A stretch of DNA of 64,000 bases from Bin87 sp034428455 (GTDB lineage Bacteria > Chloroflexota > Dehalococcoidia > Lucifugimonadales > UBA3495): NCBI GenBank assembly GCA_034428455.1, contig DAOUHZ010000161.1, positions 1-64,000 on the forward strand. Direction: 5' to 3'. The notes under the pieces are model-generated. The model saw only the letters and a list, made by a program, of their open reading frames with translations. It was not told where the DNA came from and made no database searches. The position numbers and the translations under genes were made by a program. Positions 9,368 through 16,751 of this stretch are shown piece after piece. The stretch's first letter is position 1. Each line of letters begins with the position of its first letter.

Positions 9368-9751
9368 TTACCTCCTGGTTGCGTTATTCCTGCGGGTTGG
9401 ATTATTGCGGGGACTGCCGCCGCCAGACGCATTGTGTGCGGCGCGCAGTCGTTCCACCTCGTTGGTCAGGGCTTCCACCTGACCTTCCAGCTCGGTTATC
9501 CGGTCGATTAGTTTCAGCGCCACCTCGGCCCCGGCCAGGTTCACGCCCATCTCGTCGACGAAGGTCTTGATCCGGCGCAGCCGCTCCACGTCGGCCATGG
9601 AGTACAGCCGCTGGCGCCCTCCCGAGCGGGACGGCATCACCAGCCCCACCCGCTCGTAGTAGCGCAGGGTCTGCGCGTGCAGGCCCACCATGCGCGCGGC
9701 CACGCTGATGACGAAGCAGGGTTCGGTCGTGAAGTTCTGGTCCGGCGTCAT
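9368..9751 (-). CDS. hspR: HspR, MerR-family heat-shock repressor
   Basis: 127 aa. An N-terminal MerR winged helix (FVISVAARMVGLHAQTLRYYERVGL, in pieces: VAARMVG, QTLRYYE, GGRQRLYS) is followed by a coiled-coil dimerisation helix (ITELEGQVEALTNEVERLRA) and a basic, low-complexity tail. HspR represses dnaK/dnaJ/clp genes, with DnaK as co-repressor in actinobacteria. I chose ATG 9751, which follows AGGAGGAAGCACG by proper spacing and begins 16 bases after the cbpA stop; a longer frame would start inside cbpA. Its place between cbpA and clp points to autoregulation of the operon. No MerR metal- or drug-binding C-terminal domain is present. Confidence 0.9.
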   Translation of the reverse strand: MTPDQNFTTEPCFVISVAARMVGLHAQTLRYYERVGLVMPSRSGGRQRLYSMADVERLRRIKTFVDEMGVNLAGAEVALKLIDRITELEGQVEALTNEVERLRAAHNASGGGSPRNNPTRRNNATRR

Positions 9752-9767
9752 CGTGCTTCCTCCTGCG

Positions 9768-10673
9768 TTATTCCGCGTCGCGCAGCTGTTCAAAGAGTTG
9801 GCGCTGCTCGTCCGTCAGGTTTGTTGGCAACGACACTCTGATCTCGGCGTACAGGTTGCCCCGGCTCTCCGGATCGCTCAGCTTCGCCATGCCCTGGCCG
9901 GCCAGCCGGAACCGCCGGCCGTTCTGCGTCTCCGGCGGCAGCGTCAGCTCGATCTGACCCCGCAGCGTCCTCACCGTAGCTATCCCGCCAAGCACGGCAT
10001 CCAGCAGCGGCACGTCCACCGTAGTGTGCAGGTCATCGCCCTGCCGTTCGAACTGTCCGTGGGGCAGCACCGTGACCAGCAGGTTGAACTCGCCGCCGGC
10101 GCTGTTGCCCGCCGCGATATGCACCCGGCCCCCGTCGGCGATGCCGGCGGGAATCTTCACCTCCAGCCGGCGCCCGTCGGGCAGGTTCACCAGCCGCGTG
10201 GTTCCGTGGTCGGCCTCCTCCAACGTGATCTCCACCGGCACGTCGGCCGGCCGCGACCGGACCCGCTCGCCCCGGAACTGCTCTCCTATGTTGCCGCCCA
10301 TCTCGGAGGCGAAACCGCCCAGTCCGCCAAGCAGGTCCGATAGCGTCGCCCCGCCGGTGGAAAAGCTGAACCCGCCCGGTACGCCTCCGCCGAAATTGCC
10401 GCCCCGGAAGAACTGGGAGAAGTCGGCGCCGCCCTGCTGCTCAAAGTGCTCCGCCTGCTCCCAGCGGTCGCCGTAGCGGTCGTACTTGCCGCGCTTGTCC
10501 GCGTCCGACAGCACCTCGTAGGCGGCGTTGATGGTCTTGAACCGCTCCGCTGCAGCCTCGTCGCCCGGGTTTACGTCCGGGTGATGCTGTCGCGCCAGCC
10601 GGCGATACGCCTGCCGGATCTCCTTTTCGTCCGCGCTTCGGGACACGCCCAGTATGTCGTAGTAGTCAGCCAT
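9768..10673 (-). CDS. cbpA: DnaJ/CbpA-type co-chaperone
   Basis: 301 aa. The J domain occupies residues 1-70 with the HPD motif (ARQHHPDVNPGD), which stimulates DnaK ATPase. A Gly/Phe-rich linker follows (about 90-140, including FSQFFRGGNFGGG), then two C-terminal beta-sandwich substrate-binding domains (about 150-290). The cysteine-rich zinc domain of classical DnaJ is absent, so this is a type II, CbpA-like co-chaperone. ATG 10673 is chosen; an in-frame GTG six codons upstream is possible. It is the first gene of the cbpA-hspR-clp operon and is divergent from hsp20 across a 190-base region holding inverted repeats. Confidence 0.88.
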   Translation of the reverse strand: MADYYDILGVSRSADEKEIRQAYRRLARQHHPDVNPGDEAAAERFKTINAAYEVLSDADKRGKYDRYGDRWEQAEHFEQQGGADFSQFFRGGNFGGGVPGGFSFSTGGATLSDLLGGLGGFASEMGGNIGEQFRGERVRSRPADVPVEITLEEADHGTTRLVNLPDGRRLEVKIPAGIADGGRVHIAAGNSAGGEFNLLVTVLPHGQFERQGDDLHTTVDVPLLDAVLGGIATVRTLRGQIELTLPPETQNGRRFRLAGQGMAKLSDPESRGNLYAEIRVSLPTNLTDEQRQLFEQLRDAE

Positions 10674-10744
10674 TGCGGTGCCTGCCTGCACTGAATTGTT
10701 CGTATGCCCATCATATCAAATGATGTCGTCCCCTTCAATAATCT

Positions 10745-10761
10745 GATGCACTTATTGCATC
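10745..10761. promoter_or_regulatory. Perfect inverted repeat between cbpA and hsp20
   Basis: GATGCA-CTTAT-TGCATC: six-base arms around five bases, placed just upstream of the hsp20 -35 box and about 75 bases upstream of cbpA. A candidate operator shared by the divergent heat-shock genes. It does not match CIRCE (TTAGCACTC-N9-GAGTGCTAA). Confidence 0.45.
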
Positions 10762-10766
10762 TTTAC

Positions 10767-10795
10767 TTGACAATAACCTATCAACTTTGTATAGT
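10767..10795 (+). promoter_or_regulatory. Sigma70-type promoter of hsp20 with HAIR-like repeat
   Basis: TTGACA (10767-10772), 17 bases, TATAGT (10790-10795): a near-consensus housekeeping promoter 70 bases before hsp20. The -35 lies within TTGA-N10-TCAA (10767-10784), which is similar but not identical to the HspR box CTTGAGT-N7-ACTCAAG. Repressor binding here would occlude the promoter. Confidence 0.65.
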
Positions 10796-10865
10796 GGCAT
10801 CACCGGCCGAAACAGCGGCCAACAAGATCCTCGGCCACCGCGCCGATGACCCTGGAGGAAAGAAT

Positions 10866-11345
10866 ATGACGACCGTACAGCGATTTGACCCCTTCCGCGA
10901 GATGCGCCACTTCAACCGTCTGTTTGCCAACCCGCTGTGGGCTGCCCACCGCTGGGCCGATCCCCGAGACGGCCGTGTGGAACACGCCGGCGAAGCCTGG
11001 TCCATCCCCATGGACGTATCCCGCAACGGCCAGCACCTTACCGTGACCGCGTCTCTCCCCGGATTTGCGGCCGGCGACGTGGACGTGTCCATCAGCCCTG
11101 ACCGCGTGCTATCCGTCAAGGCCGCGCCCCAGTCGGAGGCGAGCCACGAGGGCGAGGAGTACCTGATGCGTGAGCGCCGCTTCGGCAGCTTCTCCCGCGC
11201 CATTCGTCTCCCCAGCGACCTCAGCCTGGACGACGCCTCCGTCGCCCTGGAGCACGGCGTGCTCACCGTGACGGTCCCCGTCGCCGAGGCCGCCCAGACC
11301 CGGCGCCTGGATATCTCCGGCCCGTCCGGCGCCGACGCCTGCTAA
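10866..11345 (+). CDS. hsp20: Small heat-shock protein Hsp20
   Basis: 159 aa. The alpha-crystallin domain covers about residues 45-140: IPMDVSRNGQHLTVTASLPG, DVDVSISPDRVLSVKA, then ERRFGSFSRAIRLPSDL and HGVLTVTVP, with short N- and C-terminal extensions. It is an ATP-independent holdase that keeps unfolding proteins soluble for the Clp/DnaK machinery encoded next door. ATG 10866 is chosen because GGAGGAAAG sits 5 bases upstream; the frame is open further upstream but that stretch contains the promoter. The C-terminal I-X-I motif of many sHSPs is not obvious. Expression is probably heat-induced through HspR. Confidence 0.92.
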   Translation: MTTVQRFDPFREMRHFNRLFANPLWAAHRWADPRDGRVEHAGEAWSIPMDVSRNGQHLTVTASLPGFAAGDVDVSISPDRVLSVKAAPQSEASHEGEEYLMRERRFGSFSRAIRLPSDLSLDDASVALEHGVLTVTVPVAEAAQTRRLDISGPSGADAC

Positions 11346-11372
11346 ACGCGGGCAACACGCCTAGCGCGACAG

Positions 11373-11402
11373 ATTGGAGGCGGGGTAATTCCCGCCTCCA
11401 AT
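11373..11402. terminator. Perfect 12-bp hairpin after hsp20
   Basis: ATTGGAGGCGGG pairs perfectly with CCCGCCTCCAAT around GTAATT, 28 bases after the hsp20 stop. Very stable; no T-run follows, so termination may depend on another factor. Confidence 0.6.
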
Positions 11403-11481
11403 GTTGCGCCGTCTACCGCCCTGCGTCATAATTCGTCGCACTTGTCGCGCAACGTACGCCGACGAGGAGGAGGGGATTCTT

Positions 11482-12435
11482 ATGCCGCAAGCCGGTATTC
11501 CATCGGAGCAGGAAGTGCTCGGATGGTTCGACAGCCTGTCCAACTGGGGTCGATGGGGCGATGACGACGAGCTGGGCACGCCTAACCTGATAACTCCCGA
11601 CAAGACCCGTCAGGCCCTGGCTACCGTTGAGGAGGGCCTTTGCGTCTCACTGTCGCGTGACGTTACCTGGGACCCGGCGCCGGATGTGCCGGCCCCGCCG
11701 GTGCACTACATGGTCGAGAGCGGAGAGGGCTGGAGCTCCGGCGAAAAGGTTTCCAACCGCCCTTCCGCCGTCGCCATGGACTACATCGGCATGATCTTCC
11801 ACGGCGTGTCCGTGACCCACGTCGACAGCCTGGCTCACTTCTTCTGGAACGGCAAGACCTACAACGGCAAGCCGGCCCACATGGTGTCCACCAGCCTCGG
11901 CGCCACCGTTTGCTCAGTGGAACAGGCCAGGAATGGCTTCATCACCCGCGGCGTGCTCGTGGACGTGCCGCTGGTGCGTGGCATCGACTGGGTGGAGCGC
12001 GGCGAGGGCGTGATGCCGGACGACATCTTGGCTGCCGAGGAGCGCTGCGGCTTCCGCATCGAACCCGGCGACGTGCTTCTGGTGCGCACCGGCCAGCTCA
12101 GGCGCCGCACGGTCGAGGGCCCCGTGCCCCGCGAAGCCGGCTCCACCGCGTGCCAAGCCGCCTGCCTGCCCCTGTTCAAGGAACGGGACATCGCCGTCCT
12201 CGGCTCCGATACCGGAAACGACGTCAGCCCGCCCCAGTATCCGGGACAGCTCACCAACCCGGTGCATCAGGTGTCCATCACCGCCATGGGCCTGTGGATT
12301 CTGGACAACGCCAACCTGGAGGAGGTGGCCGAAGCCTGCCGGGAGCGCAACCGCTGGACCTTCATGGTCAGCATCAACCCCCTGCGCCTCCAGAACACCA
12401 CCGGCTCTCCCGTCAACCCCATTGCGGTGTTCTAG
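11482..12435 (+). CDS. Cyclase/kynurenine-formamidase-like metal hydrolase
   Basis: 317 aa, PF04199 cyclase family. The metal-site signature is visible as HGVSVTHVDSLAH (about residues 112-124), the variant of HxGTHxDxPxH used by family enzymes that hydrolyse amides or esters (formylkynurenine, isatin, carbamate-type substrates) with a bound Mn or Zn. A downstream GDVLLVRTGQL motif and the LGSDTGNDVSP block also fit. ATG 11482 follows GAGGAGGAGGGG; an apparent extension to 11401 contains only non-conserved Arg-rich sequence. Substrate unknown. The gene stands alone between hsp20 and a DUF5679 gene. Confidence 0.8.
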   Translation: MPQAGIPSEQEVLGWFDSLSNWGRWGDDDELGTPNLITPDKTRQALATVEEGLCVSLSRDVTWDPAPDVPAPPVHYMVESGEGWSSGEKVSNRPSAVAMDYIGMIFHGVSVTHVDSLAHFFWNGKTYNGKPAHMVSTSLGATVCSVEQARNGFITRGVLVDVPLVRGIDWVERGEGVMPDDILAAEERCGFRIEPGDVLLVRTGQLRRRTVEGPVPREAGSTACQAACLPLFKERDIAVLGSDTGNDVSPPQYPGQLTNPVHQVSITAMGLWILDNANLEEVAEACRERNRWTFMVSINPLRLQNTTGSPVNPIAVF

Positions 12436-12567
12436 TCCCCGCCGCGAGCCGTCCGCGAAAACGACGTAACCGACTTGACGGGATTATCGACACCGTGCGA
12501 GCCGGTAAAGTATCACAAGGAAACGTCTGAGAGGGCAACTATCAGCACTCAGGAGGGATATCAGACG

Positions 12568-12723
12568 ATGACCACGCAAATCCAGATCTACTGCGTCAAG
12601 TGCAAGGCAAAGACCGACTCCAAGGACGTGCAGGGCGTCACCATGAAAAACGGCAGGCCGGCGACCCAGGCGATTTGCCTGATCTGTGGCACCAAGAAGT
12701 TCCGCATCGGAGCCACGCCATAG
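12568..12723 (+). CDS. DUF5679 small zinc-ribbon protein
   Basis: 51 aa. Two knuckles, C9-VK-C12 and C37-LI-C40, flank the signature TMKNGRPATQ, matching DUF5679, a tiny single-domain zinc-ribbon family of unknown function widespread in Chloroflexota and Actinobacteria. Start at ATG 12568, 10 bases after CAGGAGGGA; upstream in-frame codons are not conserved-looking. Probably binds one zinc ion; it may bind nucleic acid or ribosomes, but nothing here shows this. A cysteine-less relative lies 290 bases downstream. Confidence 0.8.
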   Translation: MTTQIQIYCVKCKAKTDSKDVQGVTMKNGRPATQAICLICGTKKFRIGATP

Positions 12724-13014
12724 TGTGCGGCAGCGCGACACCCGCCGGCGTCTTGAGGCGCTCCCTCGTTGGGCGCTCTTTCCCATCGGACGGCGTAGAT
12801 CCTGTAAATCACAAAATCTTGATCGTGACGTTCCTGCAACGCAAAGTGGGTACGCGTGAGCGCATTCACGTATTGACGAACCAGTAAAGATTAGCGTAAA
12901 ACAATCAACTGCTCCCGGGCAAATTGCCTCCGGCGGCGAAGCAGACCGCGAGGCCGTTGAGGAAGTCCTTGCTCCGGCTGGCGGGATACCAAACTCACTA
13001 AAGGAACGATAATT

Positions 13015-13215
13015 ATGGAATGGCCCCTGCAAGCCTACTCAGTCAAGCTCAAGCGGAAGGTCGACATCGCCGAGGACTCCATGGAGTTGGTCACGATGAA
13101 GAACGGCCGCCACGCCCTCAAGGGCGTAGCCGTTGAAGACCGGAGCATCAATGTGTTCCGCATCCTCGGAAACGCCGAAGTTGACGAAGTGCGGGCGAAA
13201 TTGGCTGGGAAGTAA
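13015..13215 (+). CDS. Cysteine-less DUF5679-like paralogue (66 aa)
   Basis: Aligns by eye over about 42 residues with the preceding DUF5679 protein: AYSVKLKRKVDIAE against IYCVKCKAKTDSKD, ELVTMKNGRHA against QGVTMKNGRPA, and NVFRILG against KKFRIG. All four zinc-ligand cysteines are replaced (S9, L12, and none in the second knuckle), so it cannot bind zinc in the same way. A C-terminal extension (AEVDEVRAKLAGK) is added. ATG 13015 is preceded by AAAGGAACG. I infer duplication and loss of metal binding, or a metal-independent fold as in some degenerate zinc ribbons. Confidence 0.7.
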   Translation: MEWPLQAYSVKLKRKVDIAEDSMELVTMKNGRHALKGVAVEDRSINVFRILGNAEVDEVRAKLAGK

Positions 13216-13253
13216 GGCTCCACTCTGCCGACATACCCCAACCTTCGCGACGT

Positions 13254-14666
13254 TTAACGAGCCAGCCAACGCAAGACGCGGCCGGTGACCCCGCCGGTTA
13301 ACCCATCAAGGTAGGCATCCCAAGCCACCTGCTGGTTGCCGGTCGCCTGCGACGGATACGCCTGCATCGTTCTGGCGACGTCCACCATCTTTAGCCTGTT
13401 GTCGCTGGCCAGTGTCCACGCCTGCAGCGTTTCGGCCGCCCGTTGGCCGACCGCAGTGGCGCCCAACGGCTTGCCGTTGCCCCGGTGAACCACCTTGAGG
13501 AACCCCTCGGTGGCGTCCTCGGTCACCGCCCGGTCAACGCACGCCATCGGCAGCATCGACACCCGCACCTTGTCGCCAAACCGCTGCCGGGCCTGTTCCT
13601 CCGTGTAGCCGGTGTGCGCCACTTCCGGGTCGGTGAAGGTCGCCCATGGCGGATGCTGCGGACGTGCCCGTGAGCGTCCGGGCAACAGCATGTTCCGCAC
13701 GGCCATCGCTCCCTGGAACCCGGCGTAGTGCGTAAACTGGTACCCGCCCGCGCAGTCGCCGGCCGCGTAGATGTGCTTCACGCGGGTCCGCAGGTAGTCG
13801 TCGATGGTTATCCCCCGCGGGCTATGCTCGACGCCGGCCCGCTCCAACCCCAGGCCGCCCACCCTCGCCTGTCGCCCCACCGCCACCAACAGCGCATCGC
13901 CTTTGATCGTTCCCCCGCCGGCGTTGACCAGGACGCGATTCCCGTCGTCCATGCGTCTCACCGATTCCACCGGCGACGACAGCCATAAGTCGACCCCGTC
14001 CCGCCGCAACGCCTGGGCTATGGCCTGACTCGCCTCCGGTTCGTCGTTGGGCAGCACTCGGTCTATTGCCTCCACCAGGGTCACGCGAGAGCCCAGCCGC
14101 TGGCACGCCTGAGCCAATTCGCACCCAATGGGGCCGCCCCCGATCACGACCAGGCGGTCCGGCAGGGTTCGCAAGTCCCAGAACGTCTCGTAGGTCAGGT
14201 ACGGCGTGTCTCCCAGCCCGGGGATCGGGGGTACGAATGGCGCCGCTCCCGTGCAGATCAGAAAGCGCCGCGCCGATACTTCCTGCTGGCCGACGGTCAA
14301 CGTGCGGGTGTCCTGGAACTCAGCCCGCCCCTCCAGCACGTCAATCCCCTCCGCCCGCAGCGTCTCCGGCGACTCCTGGGCGTAGACATCCTTCACCGCG
14401 CTCTTCACCCGAAACATCACGGCGCCGAAATCCACCTGCTGATCCCTGGCGCTGATCCCATACCGGTTCGCGTTCCGGACAGTGTGGGCAACTTTCGCTG
14501 CATGCAGCAACGCCTTGCTGGGAACGCATCCCGTCCAGGTGCAGTCGCCGCCCACCCGATTGGCCTCGATGAGCGCCACGCGCTTGCCCAGCCGCGAGGC
14601 GAACCGCGCCGCCGTCAGCCCGGCAGAGCCGGCTCCGATAACAACGATGTCATATTGGGCGGGCAT
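13254..14666 (-). CDS. MerA/lipoamide-dehydrogenase-like FAD disulfide oxidoreductase
   Basis: 470 aa class I flavoprotein disulfide reductase. FAD-binding GAGSAGLTAA at the N-terminus, the redox pair in GGDCTWTGCVPSKAL (CxxxxC), the NAD(P)-binding GGGPIGCELAQ (about 170-180), the second FAD motif TRVKHIYAAGDC (about 300) and a C-terminal dimerisation domain (about 345-470). The usual catalytic His-Glu pair near the C-terminus (HxxxxE) is replaced by QAYPSQATG, so this is not a true lipoamide dehydrogenase; MerA also needs N- or C-terminal cysteine pairs not seen here. It probably reduces some small disulfide, quinone or metal complex. Starts after CCGGAGGT. It lies upstream of, and tail-to-head with, the TRAP gene. 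Confidence 0.8.
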   Translation of the reverse strand: MPAQYDIVVIGAGSAGLTAARFASRLGKRVALIEANRVGGDCTWTGCVPSKALLHAAKVAHTVRNANRYGISARDQQVDFGAVMFRVKSAVKDVYAQESPETLRAEGIDVLEGRAEFQDTRTLTVGQQEVSARRFLICTGAAPFVPPIPGLGDTPYLTYETFWDLRTLPDRLVVIGGGPIGCELAQACQRLGSRVTLVEAIDRVLPNDEPEASQAIAQALRRDGVDLWLSSPVESVRRMDDGNRVLVNAGGGTIKGDALLVAVGRQARVGGLGLERAGVEHSPRGITIDDYLRTRVKHIYAAGDCAGGYQFTHYAGFQGAMAVRNMLLPGRSRARPQHPPWATFTDPEVAHTGYTEEQARQRFGDKVRVSMLPMACVDRAVTEDATEGFLKVVHRGNGKPLGATAVGQRAAETLQAWTLASDNRLKMVDVARTMQAYPSQATGNQQVAWDAYLDGLTGGVTGRVLRWLAR

Positions 14667-14680
14667 CTCGACGCGAACCT

Positions 14681-14709
14681 CCGGGGATTGCTTAACTATA
14701 CGTCCCCGG
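14681..14709. terminator. Weak hairpin between TRAP gene and flavoprotein gene
   Basis: CCGGGGA pairs with TCCCCGG across a 15-base AT-rich loop, 12 bases past the dctM stop on the minus strand. It may end dctM transcription, but it also covers the flavoprotein gene's ribosome binding site region. Confidence 0.35.
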
Positions 14710-14720
14710 ATGGGGTCAGA

Positions 14721-16223
14721 TCAGCGCGGCCCCTTGATCTGGTCCGGCAGCCACAGCGCAAGGTCCGGGAACGCGATGATCAGCCCGATGACCACCGCCA
14801 TGCAGGCCATGAACGGCAGCACCCCGATGTACACGTCGTTGATGGTGCCCGTTTGGGCCGGACGGCCCGTTCCTTCCACTTCCTGTTGGGCCACGTCGTG
14901 CCGCGCTCCTTGCAGCACGTACAGGCTCAGTCCCTGCGGCGGGCTGATCTGCGCGGCCTCCAGCAGGATGATCATGATGATCCCGAACCACAGCAGATCC
15001 ACCTCGGCGGCCCGCAGCACCGGGGAGATGATCGGCAGCGTCGTGAGCATCATGGAATACGCTTCCATGAACGTGCCCAGCAGCAGGTAGAACACCACCA
15101 GGAACAGCACCAGCTGCACCGTGGTCAGGTTGAAGCTGGCCACCCACTCCGCCATGGTGATGGATATCCGCAGGTAGGCGAAGGCGAACTGGAGCGTGAA
15201 CGCCGCCATCAGGATGAACAGGATCATTGCCGAGGAGCGCGCCGCCGACGCGCACGCCTCCAGTGTCATCGTGCCCATGAACCGGCAGTAGTTGCGCAGG
15301 CTTTCGCCGTCAAACCGGTACTGTTCGCGCCAGCCCTCCAGTGTTCCCCGCACCTCCGGCGACAGGCGGCCGGCGATGCCGCTCCGCAGCAGCAAAGCAG
15401 CGATGTCTCCGGCGAACAGCCGCACGAAGTTGTAGATGATCGCCAGGGCCAGCGCGCCGGCCACGCCGAAACCAGCCGCTTCCGAGGGCGTTGCCCACCC
15501 CAGGTAGATGCTGCCCAGCACGATGAAGATCAGCGCCATCACCGGAACCATCAGCACCGTGAACAACAGGCGTTCCGTCCAGCCCTCCCAGGTCCAGAAC
15601 CGTCCCTGCTGCTGCCGGGGCGCGATGGCCGGCCAGATCACCGACGCCACGCCGATCATCAGCATGAACACCAGCGCCAGCAGTATCCCCGGGATGAAAC
15701 CCGCCAGGAACAGCCGCCCGATGGACTCGCCCACGGTGAGCCCGTAGAGCACCAGCAGGATGCTCGGCGGAATCAGTATTCCCAGCGTTCCGCCGGCGGC
15801 CAGCGAGCCGACCACCAGCCGCTCCTGGTAGCCCTGCGCTCGGAAGGACGGCAGCGCCACCCGGCTCACCGTGGCGGCGGTGGCGATGCTGGAGCCGGCG
15901 CACGCGGCGAACACCGCGCAGGAGGCGATGTTGGTATGCATCAGCCCACCCGGAATGAAGTCCACCCAGCGGGACAGGGCTCGGTACATCAGGTCGGCGA
16001 ACCCGCCCCGCAGCACGATCTCCCCCATCAGGATGAACAGCGGGATCGCCACCAGGTTGACGTTGGTGTTGGTCTCCCACGCCCGGTTGCCCATGATGTT
16101 CCAGACCGGGTTGTCCGAGAACAGGTTGAGCAGGATCAGCGCCAACGACCCCAGCGCCCCGGCCACATACATGCCGGCCAAGAACATGACCCCCATCAGG
16201 ACAAATGCGACGGCGATGAGCAT
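14721..16223 (-). CDS. dctM: TRAP transporter large permease DctM, orphan
   Basis: 500 aa, about 12 hydrophobic segments. Hallmarks of DctM: NLVAIPLFILMGEIVLRGG, the stretch ACAGSSIATAATVSRVALP, GTLGILIPPSILLVLYGL and ATPSEAAGFGVAGAL. It forms the sodium-driven pore of a TRAP importer for organic acids. About residues 290-345 are a long cytoplasmic insertion (LSPEVRGTLEGWREQYRFDG) between helices, longer than in typical 425-aa DctM. The small permease (DctQ) and the binding protein (DctP) are not adjacent on either side, so they must be encoded elsewhere or the transporter is incomplete. Start ATG 16223 is the only good one; its RBS is weak. Confidence 0.88.
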   Translation of the reverse strand: MLIAVAFVLMGVMFLAGMYVAGALGSLALILLNLFSDNPVWNIMGNRAWETNTNVNLVAIPLFILMGEIVLRGGFADLMYRALSRWVDFIPGGLMHTNIASCAVFAACAGSSIATAATVSRVALPSFRAQGYQERLVVGSLAAGGTLGILIPPSILLVLYGLTVGESIGRLFLAGFIPGILLALVFMLMIGVASVIWPAIAPRQQQGRFWTWEGWTERLLFTVLMVPVMALIFIVLGSIYLGWATPSEAAGFGVAGALALAIIYNFVRLFAGDIAALLLRSGIAGRLSPEVRGTLEGWREQYRFDGESLRNYCRFMGTMTLEACASAARSSAMILFILMAAFTLQFAFAYLRISITMAEWVASFNLTTVQLVLFLVVFYLLLGTFMEAYSMMLTTLPIISPVLRAAEVDLLWFGIIMIILLEAAQISPPQGLSLYVLQGARHDVAQQEVEGTGRPAQTGTINDVYIGVLPFMACMAVVIGLIIAFPDLALWLPDQIKGPR

Positions 16224-16392
16224 GGGTCGGTCCGATATGTCTCAGATCAGGGTCTCACGCGCACAAAAAACCCCGTCGTGCGACCTGTTTACCGACCTGG
16301 CACGGAGCCGCCGGTAATGGCGCCGCGGCGACGAGGTGAAAGAACCCGCGCCATCTTATCCGACGCTATGGGCACTGTCTACTGAGGCGACC

Positions 16393-16411
16393 CGCTCACG
16401 CGTACCCACTT
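16393..16411. repeat. 19-bp dispersed motif, copy 2
   Basis: The reverse complement reads AAGTGGGTACGCGTGAGCG, identical over 19 bases to 12844-12862. Relatives occur at 17597-17610, 18194-18211, 28871-28888 and 57933-57950. It appears to be the outer end of the MITE-like element that follows. Confidence 0.65.
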
Positions 16412-16457
16412 GGCCCAATCTGTCATACGACTTACGCGGTTGGATCCTTTTACATCC

Positions 16458-16559
16458 GTCATTCCCGCGAAAGCGGGAATCCAGTGACCGAAATCGTTAA
16501 CATTGTTCCGGGTTCGTTCATCCTGAAGCGTCTGGATTCCTGCTTGCGCAGGAATGACG
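16458..16559. repeat. REP-like paired inverted repeat (ATTCCCGC family)
   Basis: Opens with CGTCATTCCCGCGAAAGCGG (a palindromic head) and closes with the inverse, TTCCTGCTTGCGCAGGAATG then ACG. About 45 bases of spacer lie between. Related copies occur at 46243-46349, 38602-38626 (half) and 49826-49879 (variant). Confidence 0.75.
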
Positions 16560-16590
16560 AGTTTATAATTTCAACTGCGTAACTCCTATG

Positions 16591-16681
16591 TCATTGCGAG
16601 CGTAGCGTGGCAATCTCGTTGGGGCAACGCTCGTCGCTACGGCAACGAGATCGTCACGTCGCCGCGCTCCTCACGATGACA
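16591..16681. repeat. MITE-like inverted repeat, copy A
   Basis: Starts TCATTGCGAGCGTAGCGTGG, continues to CAATCTCG, and returns as CGAGATCGTCACGTCGC to GATGACA, so the arms form a long imperfect hairpin. Closely matches 17621-17712. Outer flanks carry ACCCACTT and AAACTGG-type sequences in inverted orientation. Confidence 0.75.
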
Positions 16682-16751
16682 AACTGGCTTCGTGTGACAA
16701 ACCCTGCGTCGTTCCGAGCGAAAGGACGAGCCCTCACCCAGGGATCTGTAG

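Larger units (their letters stand above)
16224..16751. other. Intergenic repeat cluster upstream of dctM
   Basis: No gene is seen. It contains a 19-base motif copy (16393-16411), a paired ATTCCCGC-type repeat (16458-16559) and one copy of the ATTGCGAGCG-type element (16591-16681), which are described separately. Confidence 0.7.

Noticed and set aside
8270..9511. 413-aa open frame on the plus strand over clp
   Set aside because: Antisense of the Hsp100 gene with high-GC shadow composition.
14484..16385. 633-aa open frame on the plus strand
   Set aside because: Antisense of dctM; low-complexity His/Gln/Arg-rich product without any family features.
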